From Verrucomicrobiota bacterium (GTDB lineage Bacteria > Verrucomicrobiota > Verrucomicrobiia > Chthoniobacterales > UBA10450), in the NCBI GenBank assembly GCA_003218535.1, contig QHNV01000085.1:1-37817 (forward strand): a stretch of 37,817 nt of DNA, given 5' to 3'. The notes beneath the pieces were generated by a model. The model was not told the origin of the DNA. It saw only the letters and a list, made by a program, of their open reading frames with translations, and did not search any database. The position numbers and the translations under genes were made by a program. Every line of letters begins with the position of its first letter. Within the stretch, counting starts at the first letter, position 1. Of the stretch, positions 26,237 through 34,803 are shown in pieces.

Positions 26237-27690
26237 TGAACTACGTCGCTACTGTCGGCCTTGAAGTGCACGTTCAGCTAAAGACGCGCTCGAAGATGTT
26301 CTGCGCGTGCCCGGTTGAATTCGGTGCGGAGCCGAACACGCATACCTGTCCTGTCTGCCTCGGCTTGCCGGGCGCGTTGCCGGTGATGAATCATCAAGCC
26401 CTGCGCATGACCGTGCTCGCCGGGCTCATGCTCGGGTGCGACATCGCGCCGATCAGCAAGTTCGACCGGAAAAACTATTTCTACCCGGACATGCCCAAAA
26501 ATTATCAGATTTCGCAATACGATATGCCACTTTGCACAAATGGCAGCGTACCCTTACACGATCTCGCTTATCCCAAGGACGCGCAGAAAAATATCCCTGC
26601 GCCGGACAAAGAAGTGCATCTGGTGCGGATACATCTCGAAGAAGACGTGGCGAAAAGTTTCCATTTCGAAAACAGCACAGGCATCGATTTCAACCGCGCC
26701 GGCACGCCATTGATGGAGATTGTCACCCAGCCAGAAATCAACTCGCCGGAGGAAGCGTTCGCGTTTCTCACCTGCCTCAAGCAAATTCTAATTTACGGCG
26801 GCGTAAGCGATGCCGATATGGAGAAAGGGCAGCTCCGGTGCGACTGCAACGTTTCTGTCCGACCCGAGAAGCAGGCTGGGCTTGGGGTAAAGATAGAGAT
26901 TAAAAACTTGAATTCCATCAGCGGTGTGCGGCGCGCTCTTGCCTATGAGATTCGGCGGCAGATCGGCGCGCTGCGAAACGGCGAACAACTCGAGCAGGAA
27001 ACTCGCGGCTGGGATGACGCTACCAGTGAAACGTTTCTCATGCGGACAAAAGAGTTCGCGCACGATTACCGCTATTTTCCCGATCCCGATCTAGTGCCGG
27101 TGAAGACCGAGATCCTGGCAGCCGACGTGCGTGCACGCATGCCTGAGTTACCAAAGGCCAAACGGGCGCGTTTCGTCGAGCAATATCAAGTAAGCGCATA
27201 TGATGCCGGCGTGCTCGCCGACGATCTCGACCTCGCACGTTATTTTGAAGCGGCTGCGAAAGGCGCAAAGAAACCGAAAAATGTGGCAAACTGGATCCTA
27301 AACGATCTGCAAAATGCGTTGAGCGACGCCGGCAAAACCATCAGCGCTTGTCCGATCCCGCCCGTGGCACTCGACGAGCTGGTCAATTTGATCGACACCG
27401 GCAAAATCAGTGGCAAACAGGGTAAAGAAGTTTTCGCGGAGATGTTCGCGACCGGCAAGCACGCCGCCGCGATTGTGAAAGAAAAAGGAATCGAGCAATT
27501 GAGCGACGTGGGCGCGATTGAAGCGCTCTGTGACGAAGCGATTGCCGCAAATCCGAAACCAGTCGCCGATTTTAAAGCAGGCAGCGTTGCGTCGCTGAAT
27601 TTTCTTAAAGGTCAGGTACTGAAATTGTCGAAGGGAAAGGCCAATCCACAGTTGGCCGGCGAAATTTTGGAAAAGAAGTTGAAAGGATAG
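26236..27690 (+). CDS. gatB: Asp/Glu-tRNA amidotransferase subunit B
   Basis: GatB is the tRNA-binding kinase/transamidase subunit of GatCAB, which converts Glu-tRNA(Gln) and Asp-tRNA(Asn) to the amide forms. The 484-residue protein has the start YVATVGLEVHVQL, the zinc-site cysteines MFCACP and HTCPVCLGLPG, then FDRKNYFYPDMPKNYQISQYD, and GTPLMEIVTQPEI. The C-terminal YqeY-like tail (GKISGKQGKEVFAEM, VASLNFLKGQVLKLSKGKANP) is complete. GatA and GatC are not in this window. It is the last gene of the aroC-cvpA-gatB set. Confidence 0.95.
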   Translation: MNYVATVGLEVHVQLKTRSKMFCACPVEFGAEPNTHTCPVCLGLPGALPVMNHQALRMTVLAGLMLGCDIAPISKFDRKNYFYPDMPKNYQISQYDMPLCTNGSVPLHDLAYPKDAQKNIPAPDKEVHLVRIHLEEDVAKSFHFENSTGIDFNRAGTPLMEIVTQPEINSPEEAFAFLTCLKQILIYGGVSDADMEKGQLRCDCNVSVRPEKQAGLGVKIEIKNLNSISGVRRALAYEIRRQIGALRNGEQLEQETRGWDDATSETFLMRTKEFAHDYRYFPDPDLVPVKTEILAADVRARMPELPKAKRARFVEQYQVSAYDAGVLADDLDLARYFEAAAKGAKKPKNVANWILNDLQNALSDAGKTISACPIPPVALDELVNLIDTGKISGKQGKEVFAEMFATGKHAAAIVKEKGIEQLSDVGAIEALCDEAIAANPKPVADFKAGSVASLNFLKGQVLKLSKGKANPQLAGEILEKKLKG

Positions 27691-27747
27691 GGACGCCGCG
27701 CTGCCTCGAAAGCGTTCGGGGGCCAGCGCAGCGGGCCGACCCTACCT

Positions 27748-28857
27748 ATGAACATACTTGTCGCTCCAGACAAATTCAAAGGCGCGCTAAACGCGCGCGA
27801 AGTCGCGGAAAACATCGCGAAGGGAATCCGCGATGCGCTGCCGGACGCGGAGATCGAGATTGTGCCGATGGCAGACGGCGGCGAGGGAACTGCAGAAGCA
27901 ATCTGTGATGCGCGCGGATGTTCGTGGTTAAAATGCAAAGCGCACGACCCACTGGGCCGTGAGATCAACGCGCGTTACGGCTGGATCGAGGATGAAAAAC
28001 TTGCCGTGATGGAAATGAGCGAGGCCGCCGGCATGCGGCGCATTTCCGAAAGCGAACGCGATCCGGTTTGCGCAACCACGTTCGGCGTCGGTGAGATGAT
28101 GTTGGATGCGGTGAAACGGGGCGCTAAGGAAATCATCATCGGCCTTGGCGGCAGCGCCACAAACGATGGCGGCTCCGGCATGGCGCGCGCGCTGGGCTTT
28201 GGGTTCGATTACGGGCCGCAACGCGAGCCTGAGCAGGCACGCGTCACCGATTTGCGTACGCTTAAGGGGATCAAGAAGCCCAAAGATTTAAAGTTGCCGA
28301 AGGTTGTCGCAGCGGTCGATGTAAAGAATCCGCTGCTTGGCAAGAATGGAGCCACTCGCGTGTATAGTCGGCAGAAAGGCGCCAACAAAAATGAGATCGA
28401 CGTTTTGGAGCGTGCGCTAACCAGATTGGCTGATGTCGTGGCCGAAGAATTTGGATGCGACTATCGCGACAAAGCCGGCGCCGGCGCGGCAGGCGGACTT
28501 GGCTTCGGCCTGCTGAGTTTTTGCGGCGCGAAAATCCGGCCGGGATTCGATGTTGTGGGAGAAGAAGTTGGGCTCGAAACGAAAATGAAAGATGCCGATG
28601 TCGTGATCACAGGGGAGGGAAGTTTGGATCGGCAGACGCTTCAGGGAAAAACGCCGGCCGGTGTGGCGCGGCTGGCGCAAAAACTCGGCAAGAAAGTTTT
28701 CGCAATTGTCGGTCGCACCGACGGAAATCGACAGGTGCACCAGTTGTTCGATCAAGTGTATGAACTCGCGGAGCGGGGAATGAGCGAGAAGGAACAGATG
28801 GAACGCGCTGCGGAATTATTGCGCGAACACGCACAGGAATTAGCGAAGGCACTGTAG
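27748..28857 (+). CDS. Glycerate kinase (GlxK/GarK type)
   Basis: The 369-residue protein is a class of glycerate kinase (GckA-unrelated, GlxK family) that phosphorylates glycerate to 2-phosphoglycerate. Visible motifs are MNILVAPDKFKGALNAREVA, VPMADGGEGTAEAI, IIGLGGSATNDGGSGMARAL, and GAAGGLGFGLLSFCGAKIRPG, with VVITGEGSLDRQTLQGKTP near the C-terminus. Full length. It stands alone, 57 nt after gatB. That gap holds an imperfect inverted repeat (GCCGCGCTG with CAGCGCAGCGGGC). The stop is followed at once by a degraded hairpin related to 19752-19770. Confidence 0.92.
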   Translation: MNILVAPDKFKGALNAREVAENIAKGIRDALPDAEIEIVPMADGGEGTAEAICDARGCSWLKCKAHDPLGREINARYGWIEDEKLAVMEMSEAAGMRRISESERDPVCATTFGVGEMMLDAVKRGAKEIIIGLGGSATNDGGSGMARALGFGFDYGPQREPEQARVTDLRTLKGIKKPKDLKLPKVVAAVDVKNPLLGKNGATRVYSRQKGANKNEIDVLERALTRLADVVAEEFGCDYRDKAGAGAAGGLGFGLLSFCGAKIRPGFDVVGEEVGLETKMKDADVVITGEGSLDRQTLQGKTPAGVARLAQKLGKKVFAIVGRTDGNRQVHQLFDQVYELAERGMSEKEQMERAAELLREHAQELAKAL

Positions 28858-28922
28858 CGGCGCTCGATGACCGCTGGCTGAAGAAAGGTTTCAAGTAAAA
28901 GCTCGCTGAAAACCTTGTTGTT
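28856..28922. repeat. Degraded hairpins after the glycerate kinase gene
   Basis: GTAGCGGCG, then TGACCGCTGG, is an imperfect version of the 19750 hairpin. Further on AAGGTTTCA and TGAAAACCTT can pair with one bulge and are followed by GTTGTTT, which might be a weak terminator. The rest of the 147-nt gap to the carbonic anhydrase gene shows nothing else. Confidence 0.35.
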
Positions 28923-29004
28923 TCGATGTGGTTTCACTCGTGGCCACGATGCAGGTGGAATGAGCTACATCACCTGAGTATTAGCGCGCGAAATCGCCTT
29001 GCCG

Positions 29005-29607
29005 TTAGCAGAGTTCGCGGAACTCTTTGGCCGTTTCGACGTAGCTCCACGCCCAGCGAGCAATGTCTTTCTGCTCGTCGGCATCGAGTTGCCGCCGGAT
29101 TTTCGCAGGCGATCCAAGCACGAGGGAGCCGGGCGGGATTTTCATCCCAATAGTGACCAGCGCGTTTGCGCCGATGATGGAACGCGCACCCACCTCGACA
29201 TCGTCGAGAATGATGGCGCCCATGCCGACGAGCACTTCGTTGTCGATTTTGCACGCGTGCACGACGGCGTTGTGACCAATGGTGACCAGCTCGCCTACGG
29301 TTGTCGGATAAGCCGTATCGACATGAACAACAGCATTATCCTGAATATTGGAGCGCGGCCCGATGATGATGCGATTGATGTCGCCGCGCACGACGGCGCC
29401 GTACCACACGCTCGATTCTTCTTCGAGAATCACATCGCCAAGCACCGTGGCGCCAGGGACGATCCACGCACTGGAATGAATTGTAGGGCCTTTTTTCAAC
29501 CGTGCAGCGAGGCCAGCGTGTCCGGTGGGCAGCGAATCGGGTTCGATGTGCATTTGGATCGACGTTGAATGTTCGACTTCGGTTTTGCAACCGGCGAATT
29601 CTTCCAT
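29005..29607 (-). CDS. Gamma-class carbonic anhydrase-like protein
   Basis: The 200-residue protein has a left-handed beta-helix of hexapeptide repeats (GATVLGDVILEEESSVWYGA, INRIIIGPRSNIQDNAVVHV, GARSIIGANALVTIG) with the three zinc histidines of gamma-carbonic anhydrases in NAVVHVDTAYP and TIGHNAVVHACKI. The family (YrdA/PaaY/CaiE) contains both true carbonic anhydrases and inactive relatives, so activity is likely but not certain. I chose the ATG at 29607. The frame extends 13 codons upstream and an inner ATG after HSTSIQ is also possible. The start relative to the domain is not decided by a clear Shine-Dalgarno sequence. Confidence 0.88.
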   Translation of the reverse strand: MEEFAGCKTEVEHSTSIQMHIEPDSLPTGHAGLAARLKKGPTIHSSAWIVPGATVLGDVILEEESSVWYGAVVRGDINRIIIGPRSNIQDNAVVHVDTAYPTTVGELVTIGHNAVVHACKIDNEVLVGMGAIILDDVEVGARSIIGANALVTIGMKIPPGSLVLGSPAKIRRQLDADEQKDIARWAWSYVETAKEFRELC

Positions 29608-29670
29608 TGAAGAGACACGCGGGTTACATGGCGACCTCTGACGCACGTTCGTCCAGAGTGAACGGTCCGA

Positions 29671-32600
29671 TTACACCGCGCGCAAAATGTGTTTGATACC
29701 GCGGATGGGGATCACGACCCAAGTCTGAAGAAAGACGCTGCTGATCTGGCGATACCAGAGATTGGCCCAGGTTTCTAGGAATGGCACGTCTTCCTTGCGC
29801 ATGGCCGGTTGCCAGAGCGCGCTGTATGCTGCGTATTGAAACGAGCGCATCATGCCGGCAACATCGCGCAAGGCGGAGCGTTTCAGTTTGCGCTCGCTCA
29901 ATGCGCGCGCGGGCTCGCCCTCGAAATCGGTGATTATGAAATCTTTCCCAGTGTAGAGGACCTGCCCGAGATGATAATCGCCGTGGATCCGGATTTTTGC
30001 GGCGTTGGTCTTTCGGTCGAGCAGCCGTTTTTCGCGTTCGTGAATCTCCTTCTCTGCGGCCAGGACGTCTTTTGCCTCTTCTCGCAATGCCTCAGGCACG
30101 TCGTGCAATCTCTTTTGTAACAAGGCGAAATTACGTCGCAGCAATGCTCGCATGTTTTGGTATGCGGAGCGCTGCGCCATGGCGTTAAATGGTTCGGGCG
30201 CGAACGCAGGGTCGTCGCTGCAAGAAGCGAGTGCGAGATGCAATTCACCGGTGCGCTGGCCGAGCAACATTGCCTTCTCAGGGTAAATGCCGCCGATTAA
30301 TTCATCGAGGAGCGCGGCGGGCGGCGTAGTTTGATTTTGCAAATCCACTTTGCGACTCAGCACGCGTTCGTAGTAGCGGCCTACGGAATCCAGCGTCAGC
30401 ATCCAAGCGTCCCGCTCGGCTGAGACCGCGCTTAGTAACAAGCAAATCACCGTCGGCTCCATTCTTGAGCGGCGATATTCGAGCGCACCGAAAAACACTG
30501 GGACATTAGAAAAATTCGCGCGCTCAGTGAGAAATCGGGTGATTTCAACATCGGGATTCACGCCGTCTTCAAGCTTCCGATAAAGCTTCAGGAAAAACCT
30601 ACTGTCGAAGACCATCGACGAATTACTCTGCTCGCCGCTGATAACATGCGATCGCAAGAGCTCCTGTGTGTCATCGCGAGAAAGTGCGCTCCCGGGATTT
30701 CCCATCAATACGCCGGAATTTCCACGGTACGTTTCGCGTTGCGCAATCGCCCGGAACAATTGCGATCGAGACCTTTCATCCCAGATCGCATCGTAAAGGA
30801 GTGTTTCTTCCGGTCCGCTAAGGCGAGCGATGATTGCAGCCGGGGCCGTTTGAGCGATAGCGCGGGCGGCATCGCCTGTCGCGATTTGGACCGGAAACGC
30901 GTAAATCTCAGTCGGGCCATCCAAATAACTAGTTTCGATCAGCCAGATTTGCCCGGCGCCCGGTTCGCCTGATATGGGCACCCGCTCGGACACGCGTATC
31001 TGGCGAAGAGTTCGCGCCTTGGATCCAAACCAGCGACAGGTCTGAACGTAGGACGGCAAGATTTCGCCTTCGAATCTTGCCCGGCTACCCTTATTTAACA
31101 GCGCTTCAAGCTGGGCCGGCGCTTCAACCACGGGGACACGCCGTTTTTGTGCGGCACGCGCGGCAGCTGGCTGCGGACGGATGGCAAACCAATAAAAGGC
31201 ATGCGGACCCAGCATGACCGAGTAACGCGATTTTCTGATTCGAGGGAAATAGTTCTGGCTAAAAATCTCCATGAGCCTGCTGCCGGCGAACCGGGAAAGA
31301 TCAAGCTCAGCAGCTTGCGCAAACCGCGAAAGATTTACGATAACGAGGATGGTCTCATTTTCATAACGCCGCAGAAAAGCCAACACTTTAGGATTGTCTG
31401 GGTAGAGGAATTCGAGCGAGCCGCGCGAGAACGCCCTGAAATTTTTTCGCATCGCGATCACGCGACGCATCCACCAGAGAAGCGACGACAAATTCTTCTG
31501 CTGCGTCTCGACGTTGATCGACTCGTAGTGGTATTCCGGATCGATGATGACCGGCAGGTGCAGCTGTTGCGGATTTGCTCTGGAAAAACCGGCGTTGCGA
31601 TCGGGGCTCCATTGCATCGGAGTGCGGCAACCATTTCGATCGCCGAGATAAAAATTATCGCCCATGCCGATTTCGTCACCGTAGTAAAGAATTGGTGTGC
31701 CAGGCATAGAGAAGAGCATGGTATTAAGGAGTTCGATCTTGCGTCGGTTATTGCCGAGCAATGGTGCGAGCCGGCGGCGTATACCTAGATTGATCCGGGC
31801 GTGCGGGTCATTGGCATAAACGCGCCACATGTAATCGCGCTCCTCGTCGGTCACCATTTCCAACGTCAGCTCGTCATGATTGCGCAGAAACATCGCCCAT
31901 TGGCAACTGTCGGGAACGGGTGGCGTTTGTTCGAGAATATCGATGATCGGAAACCGATCCTCCATTTGCAGCGCCATGAACATGCGTGGCATCAGCGGAA
32001 AGTGAAAACTCATGTGTGATTCATCGCCGTTTCCGAAGTAGGCCACCGCATCCTCAGGCCATTGATTCGCTTCTGCCAACAACATGCGACCGGGAAATTT
32101 CTGATCGACATGCGTTCGCAGCTTTTTCAAAAAGCCATGCGTCTCCTGCAAGTTTTCACAGCTTGTCCCCTCGCGCTCGTAAAGGTAAGGCACCGCATCG
32201 AGCCGCAGCCCGTCAACGCCCATGGCAAGCCAGAAATCACAGACTTTTTCGACCGCTTCGTGGACCGCGGGATTATCAAAATTCAAATCCGGCTGGTGCG
32301 AATAAAAGCGATGCCAGTAATACGCTTTTGCCACTGGATCCCACGCCCAGTTCGACGTCTCAAAATCTTTAAAGATGATACGCGCGTCCTTGAATTTCTC
32401 CGGCGTATCGCTCCAGACGTAAAAATCTTTGAAGGCAAGATCACCACTGGCGATTGTCGATTTGGCGCAGCCGGAATCGCCAACGCCATATGCAGCTATG
32501 GCTCGCCGTGATTTTTGGAACCATAGATTTTGGTCGGATGTGTGATTGATTACGAGTTCCGTGATCACCCGCAGATTCCGCTGATGCGCTGCGTCGAGAA

Positions 32601-32877
32601 ACGTCTGGAAATCACTCAGTGTGCCAAAACTCGGATTAACATCAAAGTAATCCGCGATGTCGTATCCGTCGTCGCGCATGGGCGAAGGATAGAAAGGCAG
32701 GAGCCAAATTGCGGTAACGCCTAGCTCCTGGAGATAATCTAGTTTTTCGATCAGACCACGGAAATCGCCCATTCCATCGCCGTCACTGTCGCAAAATGTC
32801 TTGACGTGCACCTCGTAGATGACCGCGTCTTTATACCATAACGGATCCAGAGTTGCTTCGCGCTCACTTCCTGCCAT
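29671..32877 (-). CDS. treS: Trehalose synthase-maltokinase fusion
   Basis: The 1068-residue protein joins TreS (GH13, residues about 10-560) to maltokinase (about 590-1068). TreS interconverts trehalose and maltose, and the kinase makes maltose-1-phosphate, the GlgE substrate. TreS motifs are YEVHVKTFCDSDGDGMGDF, nucleophile Asp227 (DGLRLDAVPYL), acid Glu269 (LLAEANQWPED) and Asp335 (FLRNHDE). The kinase part has GDYHLGQVLYT and FIITDFEGEPAR, its catalytic loop and metal site. I chose the ATG at 32877, since similarity begins at DPLWYKDAVIYE. Between FQKSR and DFYVWSD it has about 18 residues more than mycobacterial TreS, and this extra DNA holds inverted repeats. It is divergent from the sigma gene. 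Confidence 0.95.
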   Translation of the reverse strand: MAGSEREATLDPLWYKDAVIYEVHVKTFCDSDGDGMGDFRGLIEKLDYLQELGVTAIWLLPFYPSPMRDDGYDIADYFDVNPSFGTLSDFQTFLDAAHQRNLRVITELVINHTSDQNLWFQKSRRAIAAYGVGDSGCAKSTIASGDLAFKDFYVWSDTPEKFKDARIIFKDFETSNWAWDPVAKAYYWHRFYSHQPDLNFDNPAVHEAVEKVCDFWLAMGVDGLRLDAVPYLYEREGTSCENLQETHGFLKKLRTHVDQKFPGRMLLAEANQWPEDAVAYFGNGDESHMSFHFPLMPRMFMALQMEDRFPIIDILEQTPPVPDSCQWAMFLRNHDELTLEMVTDEERDYMWRVYANDPHARINLGIRRRLAPLLGNNRRKIELLNTMLFSMPGTPILYYGDEIGMGDNFYLGDRNGCRTPMQWSPDRNAGFSRANPQQLHLPVIIDPEYHYESINVETQQKNLSSLLWWMRRVIAMRKNFRAFSRGSLEFLYPDNPKVLAFLRRYENETILVIVNLSRFAQAAELDLSRFAGSRLMEIFSQNYFPRIRKSRYSVMLGPHAFYWFAIRPQPAAARAAQKRRVPVVEAPAQLEALLNKGSRARFEGEILPSYVQTCRWFGSKARTLRQIRVSERVPISGEPGAGQIWLIETSYLDGPTEIYAFPVQIATGDAARAIAQTAPAAIIARLSGPEETLLYDAIWDERSRSQLFRAIAQRETYRGNSGVLMGNPGSALSRDDTQELLRSHVISGEQSNSSMVFDSRFFLKLYRKLEDGVNPDVEITRFLTERANFSNVPVFFGALEYRRSRMEPTVICLLLSAVSAERDAWMLTLDSVGRYYERVLSRKVDLQNQTTPPAALLDELIGGIYPEKAMLLGQRTGELHLALASCSDDPAFAPEPFNAMAQRSAYQNMRALLRRNFALLQKRLHDVPEALREEAKDVLAAEKEIHEREKRLLDRKTNAAKIRIHGDYHLGQVLYTGKDFIITDFEGEPARALSERKLKRSALRDVAGMMRSFQYAAYSALWQPAMRKEDVPFLETWANLWYRQISSVFLQTWVVIPIRGIKHILRAV
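32448..32502. repeat. Inverted repeats in an extra segment of treS
   Basis: TGGCGATT (32448-32455) pairs with AATCGCCA (32475-32482), and GCCATA (32485-32490) pairs with TATGGC (32497-32502). They lie in the stretch of treS that encodes about 18 residues not present in well-known TreS proteins (AIAAYGVGDSGCAKSTIASG). The reading frame is kept. Confidence 0.5.
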
Positions 32878-32960
32878 GCGACTAATCTTTGCTGCACAAG
32901 GCGACCTATGCAATGCCAAGGATTGCACAACCGACCGACTTCCTTCAACTTGTGCCTTTC

Positions 32961-33611
32961 ATGCGCCGAAAAGCAAAGAAACGACCGCGTGTCCCAAAAC
33001 CGAAGACGCAGCGGTACTCCGCACCTCCGCAGCTTGAACCAGGAGCGTCAACCGATCTGGAGCTGATGCGCAGAATCCAAGCGGAAGACCCGGATGCGCT
33101 TTCTCTTCTCTACGATCGTTACAACGGGATTTTAAAAGCGCTGATTCTCCGTGTGATTCACAACGAAGCTGAGGCCGACGATCTTTTGCAGGAAATCTTT
33201 ATGGAAATCTGGAACCAGGCGAAAAATTTTTCTGCCCAAAAAGGCAAACCTCTGGGATGGATGGTCACACTGGCGCGGCGTCGAGCAATTGACGGGTTGC
33301 GTAAAAAACAGGCTTATGCCCGTGCAGAGGAACGTCTTCAGGTGGAAACTGAACAGCAACCTGATGCCTGGGTGCATAACGCAACTGAAGAAGAAATCGT
33401 CCTCGGCGACACCCGCTCTCTGCTTCGCAAGGTGATCAACGCGATTCCTCCCGCCCAGCAGCAGGCAATCGACCTCGCATTTTTTAAGGGGATGAGCCAG
33501 CGCGAAATCGCTGCCAAAACGAATACACCGTTAGGCACGGTGAAAACCAGGCTTGAACTGGGATTAAAAAAAATCTATGACGCGCTAAAGGAGCTGAAAG
33601 ATGAACTTTGA
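32961..33611 (+). CDS. ECF sigma factor (SigK-like)
   Basis: The 216-residue protein has a basic, proline-rich start (MRRKAKKRPRVPKPKTQR). Region 2 follows (DALSLLYDRYNGILKALILR, EAEADDLLQEIFMEIWNQA, PLGWMVTLARRRAIDGLRKK), then region 4 (IPPAQQQAIDLAFFKGMSQ, REIAAKTNTPLGTVKTRLEL). This is the SigK/RpoE-like ECF type paired with RskA-like anti-sigma factors. I chose the ATG at 32961. The frame is open to 32889 on weaker starts that would overlap the treS 5' region. The next gene overlaps its end by 11 nt and looks like the N-terminal part of such an anti-sigma factor. Confidence 0.9.
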   Translation: MRRKAKKRPRVPKPKTQRYSAPPQLEPGASTDLELMRRIQAEDPDALSLLYDRYNGILKALILRVIHNEAEADDLLQEIFMEIWNQAKNFSAQKGKPLGWMVTLARRRAIDGLRKKQAYARAEERLQVETEQQPDAWVHNATEEEIVLGDTRSLLRKVINAIPPAQQQAIDLAFFKGMSQREIAAKTNTPLGTVKTRLELGLKKIYDALKELKDEL

Positions 33612-33837
33612 GCAGTTCCAAAAACGGTCACGGCTCTACGTGATTGGTGCACTGGAGCCGGAGGAACTGGAGGAATTTGAAAAAGCACGAAAGAAATTCG
33701 GCAAAAAAGCCGAGGACTTCATCACAGAATGCTACGGCTTGCACGAAGCGTTCGCCCTTAGCTTGCGCCCGGCGAAAGCATCCGGCGCCATTAAAGAACG
33801 GCTCATGGCGATGGTACGGGAACGAAAACACGCCTAA
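33601..33837 (+). CDS. Small RskA-N-like anti-sigma domain protein
   Basis: The 78-residue protein has the pattern of the N-terminal anti-sigma domain of RskA: LYVIGALEPEELEEFEKARK, then AEDFITECYGLHEAFALSL and a final basic helix. It has no zinc motif and, unlike RskA, no TM or outer domain, so it is a stand-alone soluble domain. It overlaps the sigma gene by 11 nt, the usual arrangement for a cognate pair. What signal frees the sigma factor cannot be told from this sequence. Function is inferred from family pattern and position. Confidence 0.75.
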   Translation: MNFEQFQKRSRLYVIGALEPEELEEFEKARKKFGKKAEDFITECYGLHEAFALSLRPAKASGAIKERLMAMVRERKHA

Positions 33838-33858
33838 TCCGCACGGCCCGGTGTCCAA

Positions 33859-34347
33859 TTACCCCACTTCGCGCAGAATGCACTCTTGTAGAAACCCATA
33901 GAAGTTTACCTGGAATAAGCTTAGGTCTCGCCGCGATCCGATCGGCGAGCGAAAATGGTCGCCTAGCTCGGCATCCGAAAAATTATATTTTGCGGCGATC
34001 ACAAGTCGCGCCTGATTCAATGCGCTTAGCCAGGCGTCCGCGTGTTTCCATGGAATGCGTAGCACGCGATTAGCCAATGTTTTTTCGCTGCCATTTAGCT
34101 GCTGCAGATCGGTCGCCACGGTTTCCGTCGCAGTTTGAAAAAGTCGCCGCAGCTCCGGTTCAACATAGAGCTTCCACTCTTTGCAAAGATCCGTTTCGGT
34201 TTCATGCGCGGGCGGGCTAAAGAGCCGTTGCTCGGCAGCGGTTGTACCTTTTGGATCCGCACTGGCTGGGATTTGCCGCAGCAGTTCGGCCAAAAACGGA
34301 TCGAGCTCCGATATCTCGATTTCGTCATTGCAGCGGCGAATCTCCAT
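33859..34347 (-). CDS. DUF2017-type protein downstream of clpS
   Basis: The 162-residue protein starts MEIRRCNDEIEISELDPFLA and contains LFQTATETVATDLQQL and IPWKHADAWLSALNQARLVI, ending FYGFLQECILREVG. This fits the DUF2017 family, best known next to clpS in actinobacteria. It is helical with no TM and no known activity. I chose the ATG at 34347 because it begins 1 nt after the clpS stop and the extra upstream residues are out-of-frame clpS sequence. Close coupling to clpS suggests a function in the same N-degron or Clp context. Confidence 0.78.
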   Translation of the reverse strand: MEIRRCNDEIEISELDPFLAELLRQIPASADPKGTTAAEQRLFSPPAHETETDLCKEWKLYVEPELRRLFQTATETVATDLQQLNGSEKTLANRVLRIPWKHADAWLSALNQARLVIAAKYNFSDAELGDHFRSPIGSRRDLSLFQVNFYGFLQECILREVG

Positions 34348-34348
34348 A

Positions 34349-34729
34349 TCAAGCGGCCTTCTCCAATGTGGCCAGCAGAAGGTAGCCATGTAGTTGCTGC
34401 ACATAAAGTTCCGCGCGCTCCCGCATTCCGCTCCACAAAACCGATCGCCCTTTGTGGTGAACCTCCAGCATATGGCGTTCGGCTTTTTCACGCGGGTAAC
34501 CAAAAACACGCTGGAACACCATCGTCACATAGCTCATCAGATTTACCGGGTCGTTGTGGACTATGACCAACCAAGGAAGATCGAGATCTTCCTTGGAGCG
34601 CGTCTCCTTTTCAATGGCGGGTCGCTCAATCGTCGTCGCTCCACCCTTTTCCCATAACGCGCCAATTGGTTCCTTAAATTGCTTCTTTTGCGCCACCCGT
34701 GAACACTCCCGCCGTGGCATCCGACTCAT
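34349..34729 (-). CDS. clpS: ClpS protease adaptor
   Basis: ClpS hands proteins with destabilising N-terminal residues to the ClpAP or ClpCP protease. The 126-residue protein has a variable, charged N-terminal tail of about 50 residues and the ClpS core: LPWLVIVHNDPVNLMSYVTM, FQRVFGYPREKAERHMLEVH and RERAELYVQQLHGYLLLATL. The Asn-Asp pair in HNDPVN is the conserved N-degron-binding site. The start could also be the ATG three codons later. The following gene is a DUF2017 protein, 1 nt away. Confidence 0.9.
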   Translation of the reverse strand: MSRMPRRECSRVAQKKQFKEPIGALWEKGGATTIERPAIEKETRSKEDLDLPWLVIVHNDPVNLMSYVTMVFQRVFGYPREKAERHMLEVHHKGRSVLWSGMRERAELYVQQLHGYLLLATLEKAA

Positions 34730-34803
34730 ATTAAAATGCTATCATACGGCGCTTTCAGTTCAAACTAAGCCAGCGCCAATGACCGCCGATAATCGCACTC
34801 ATT

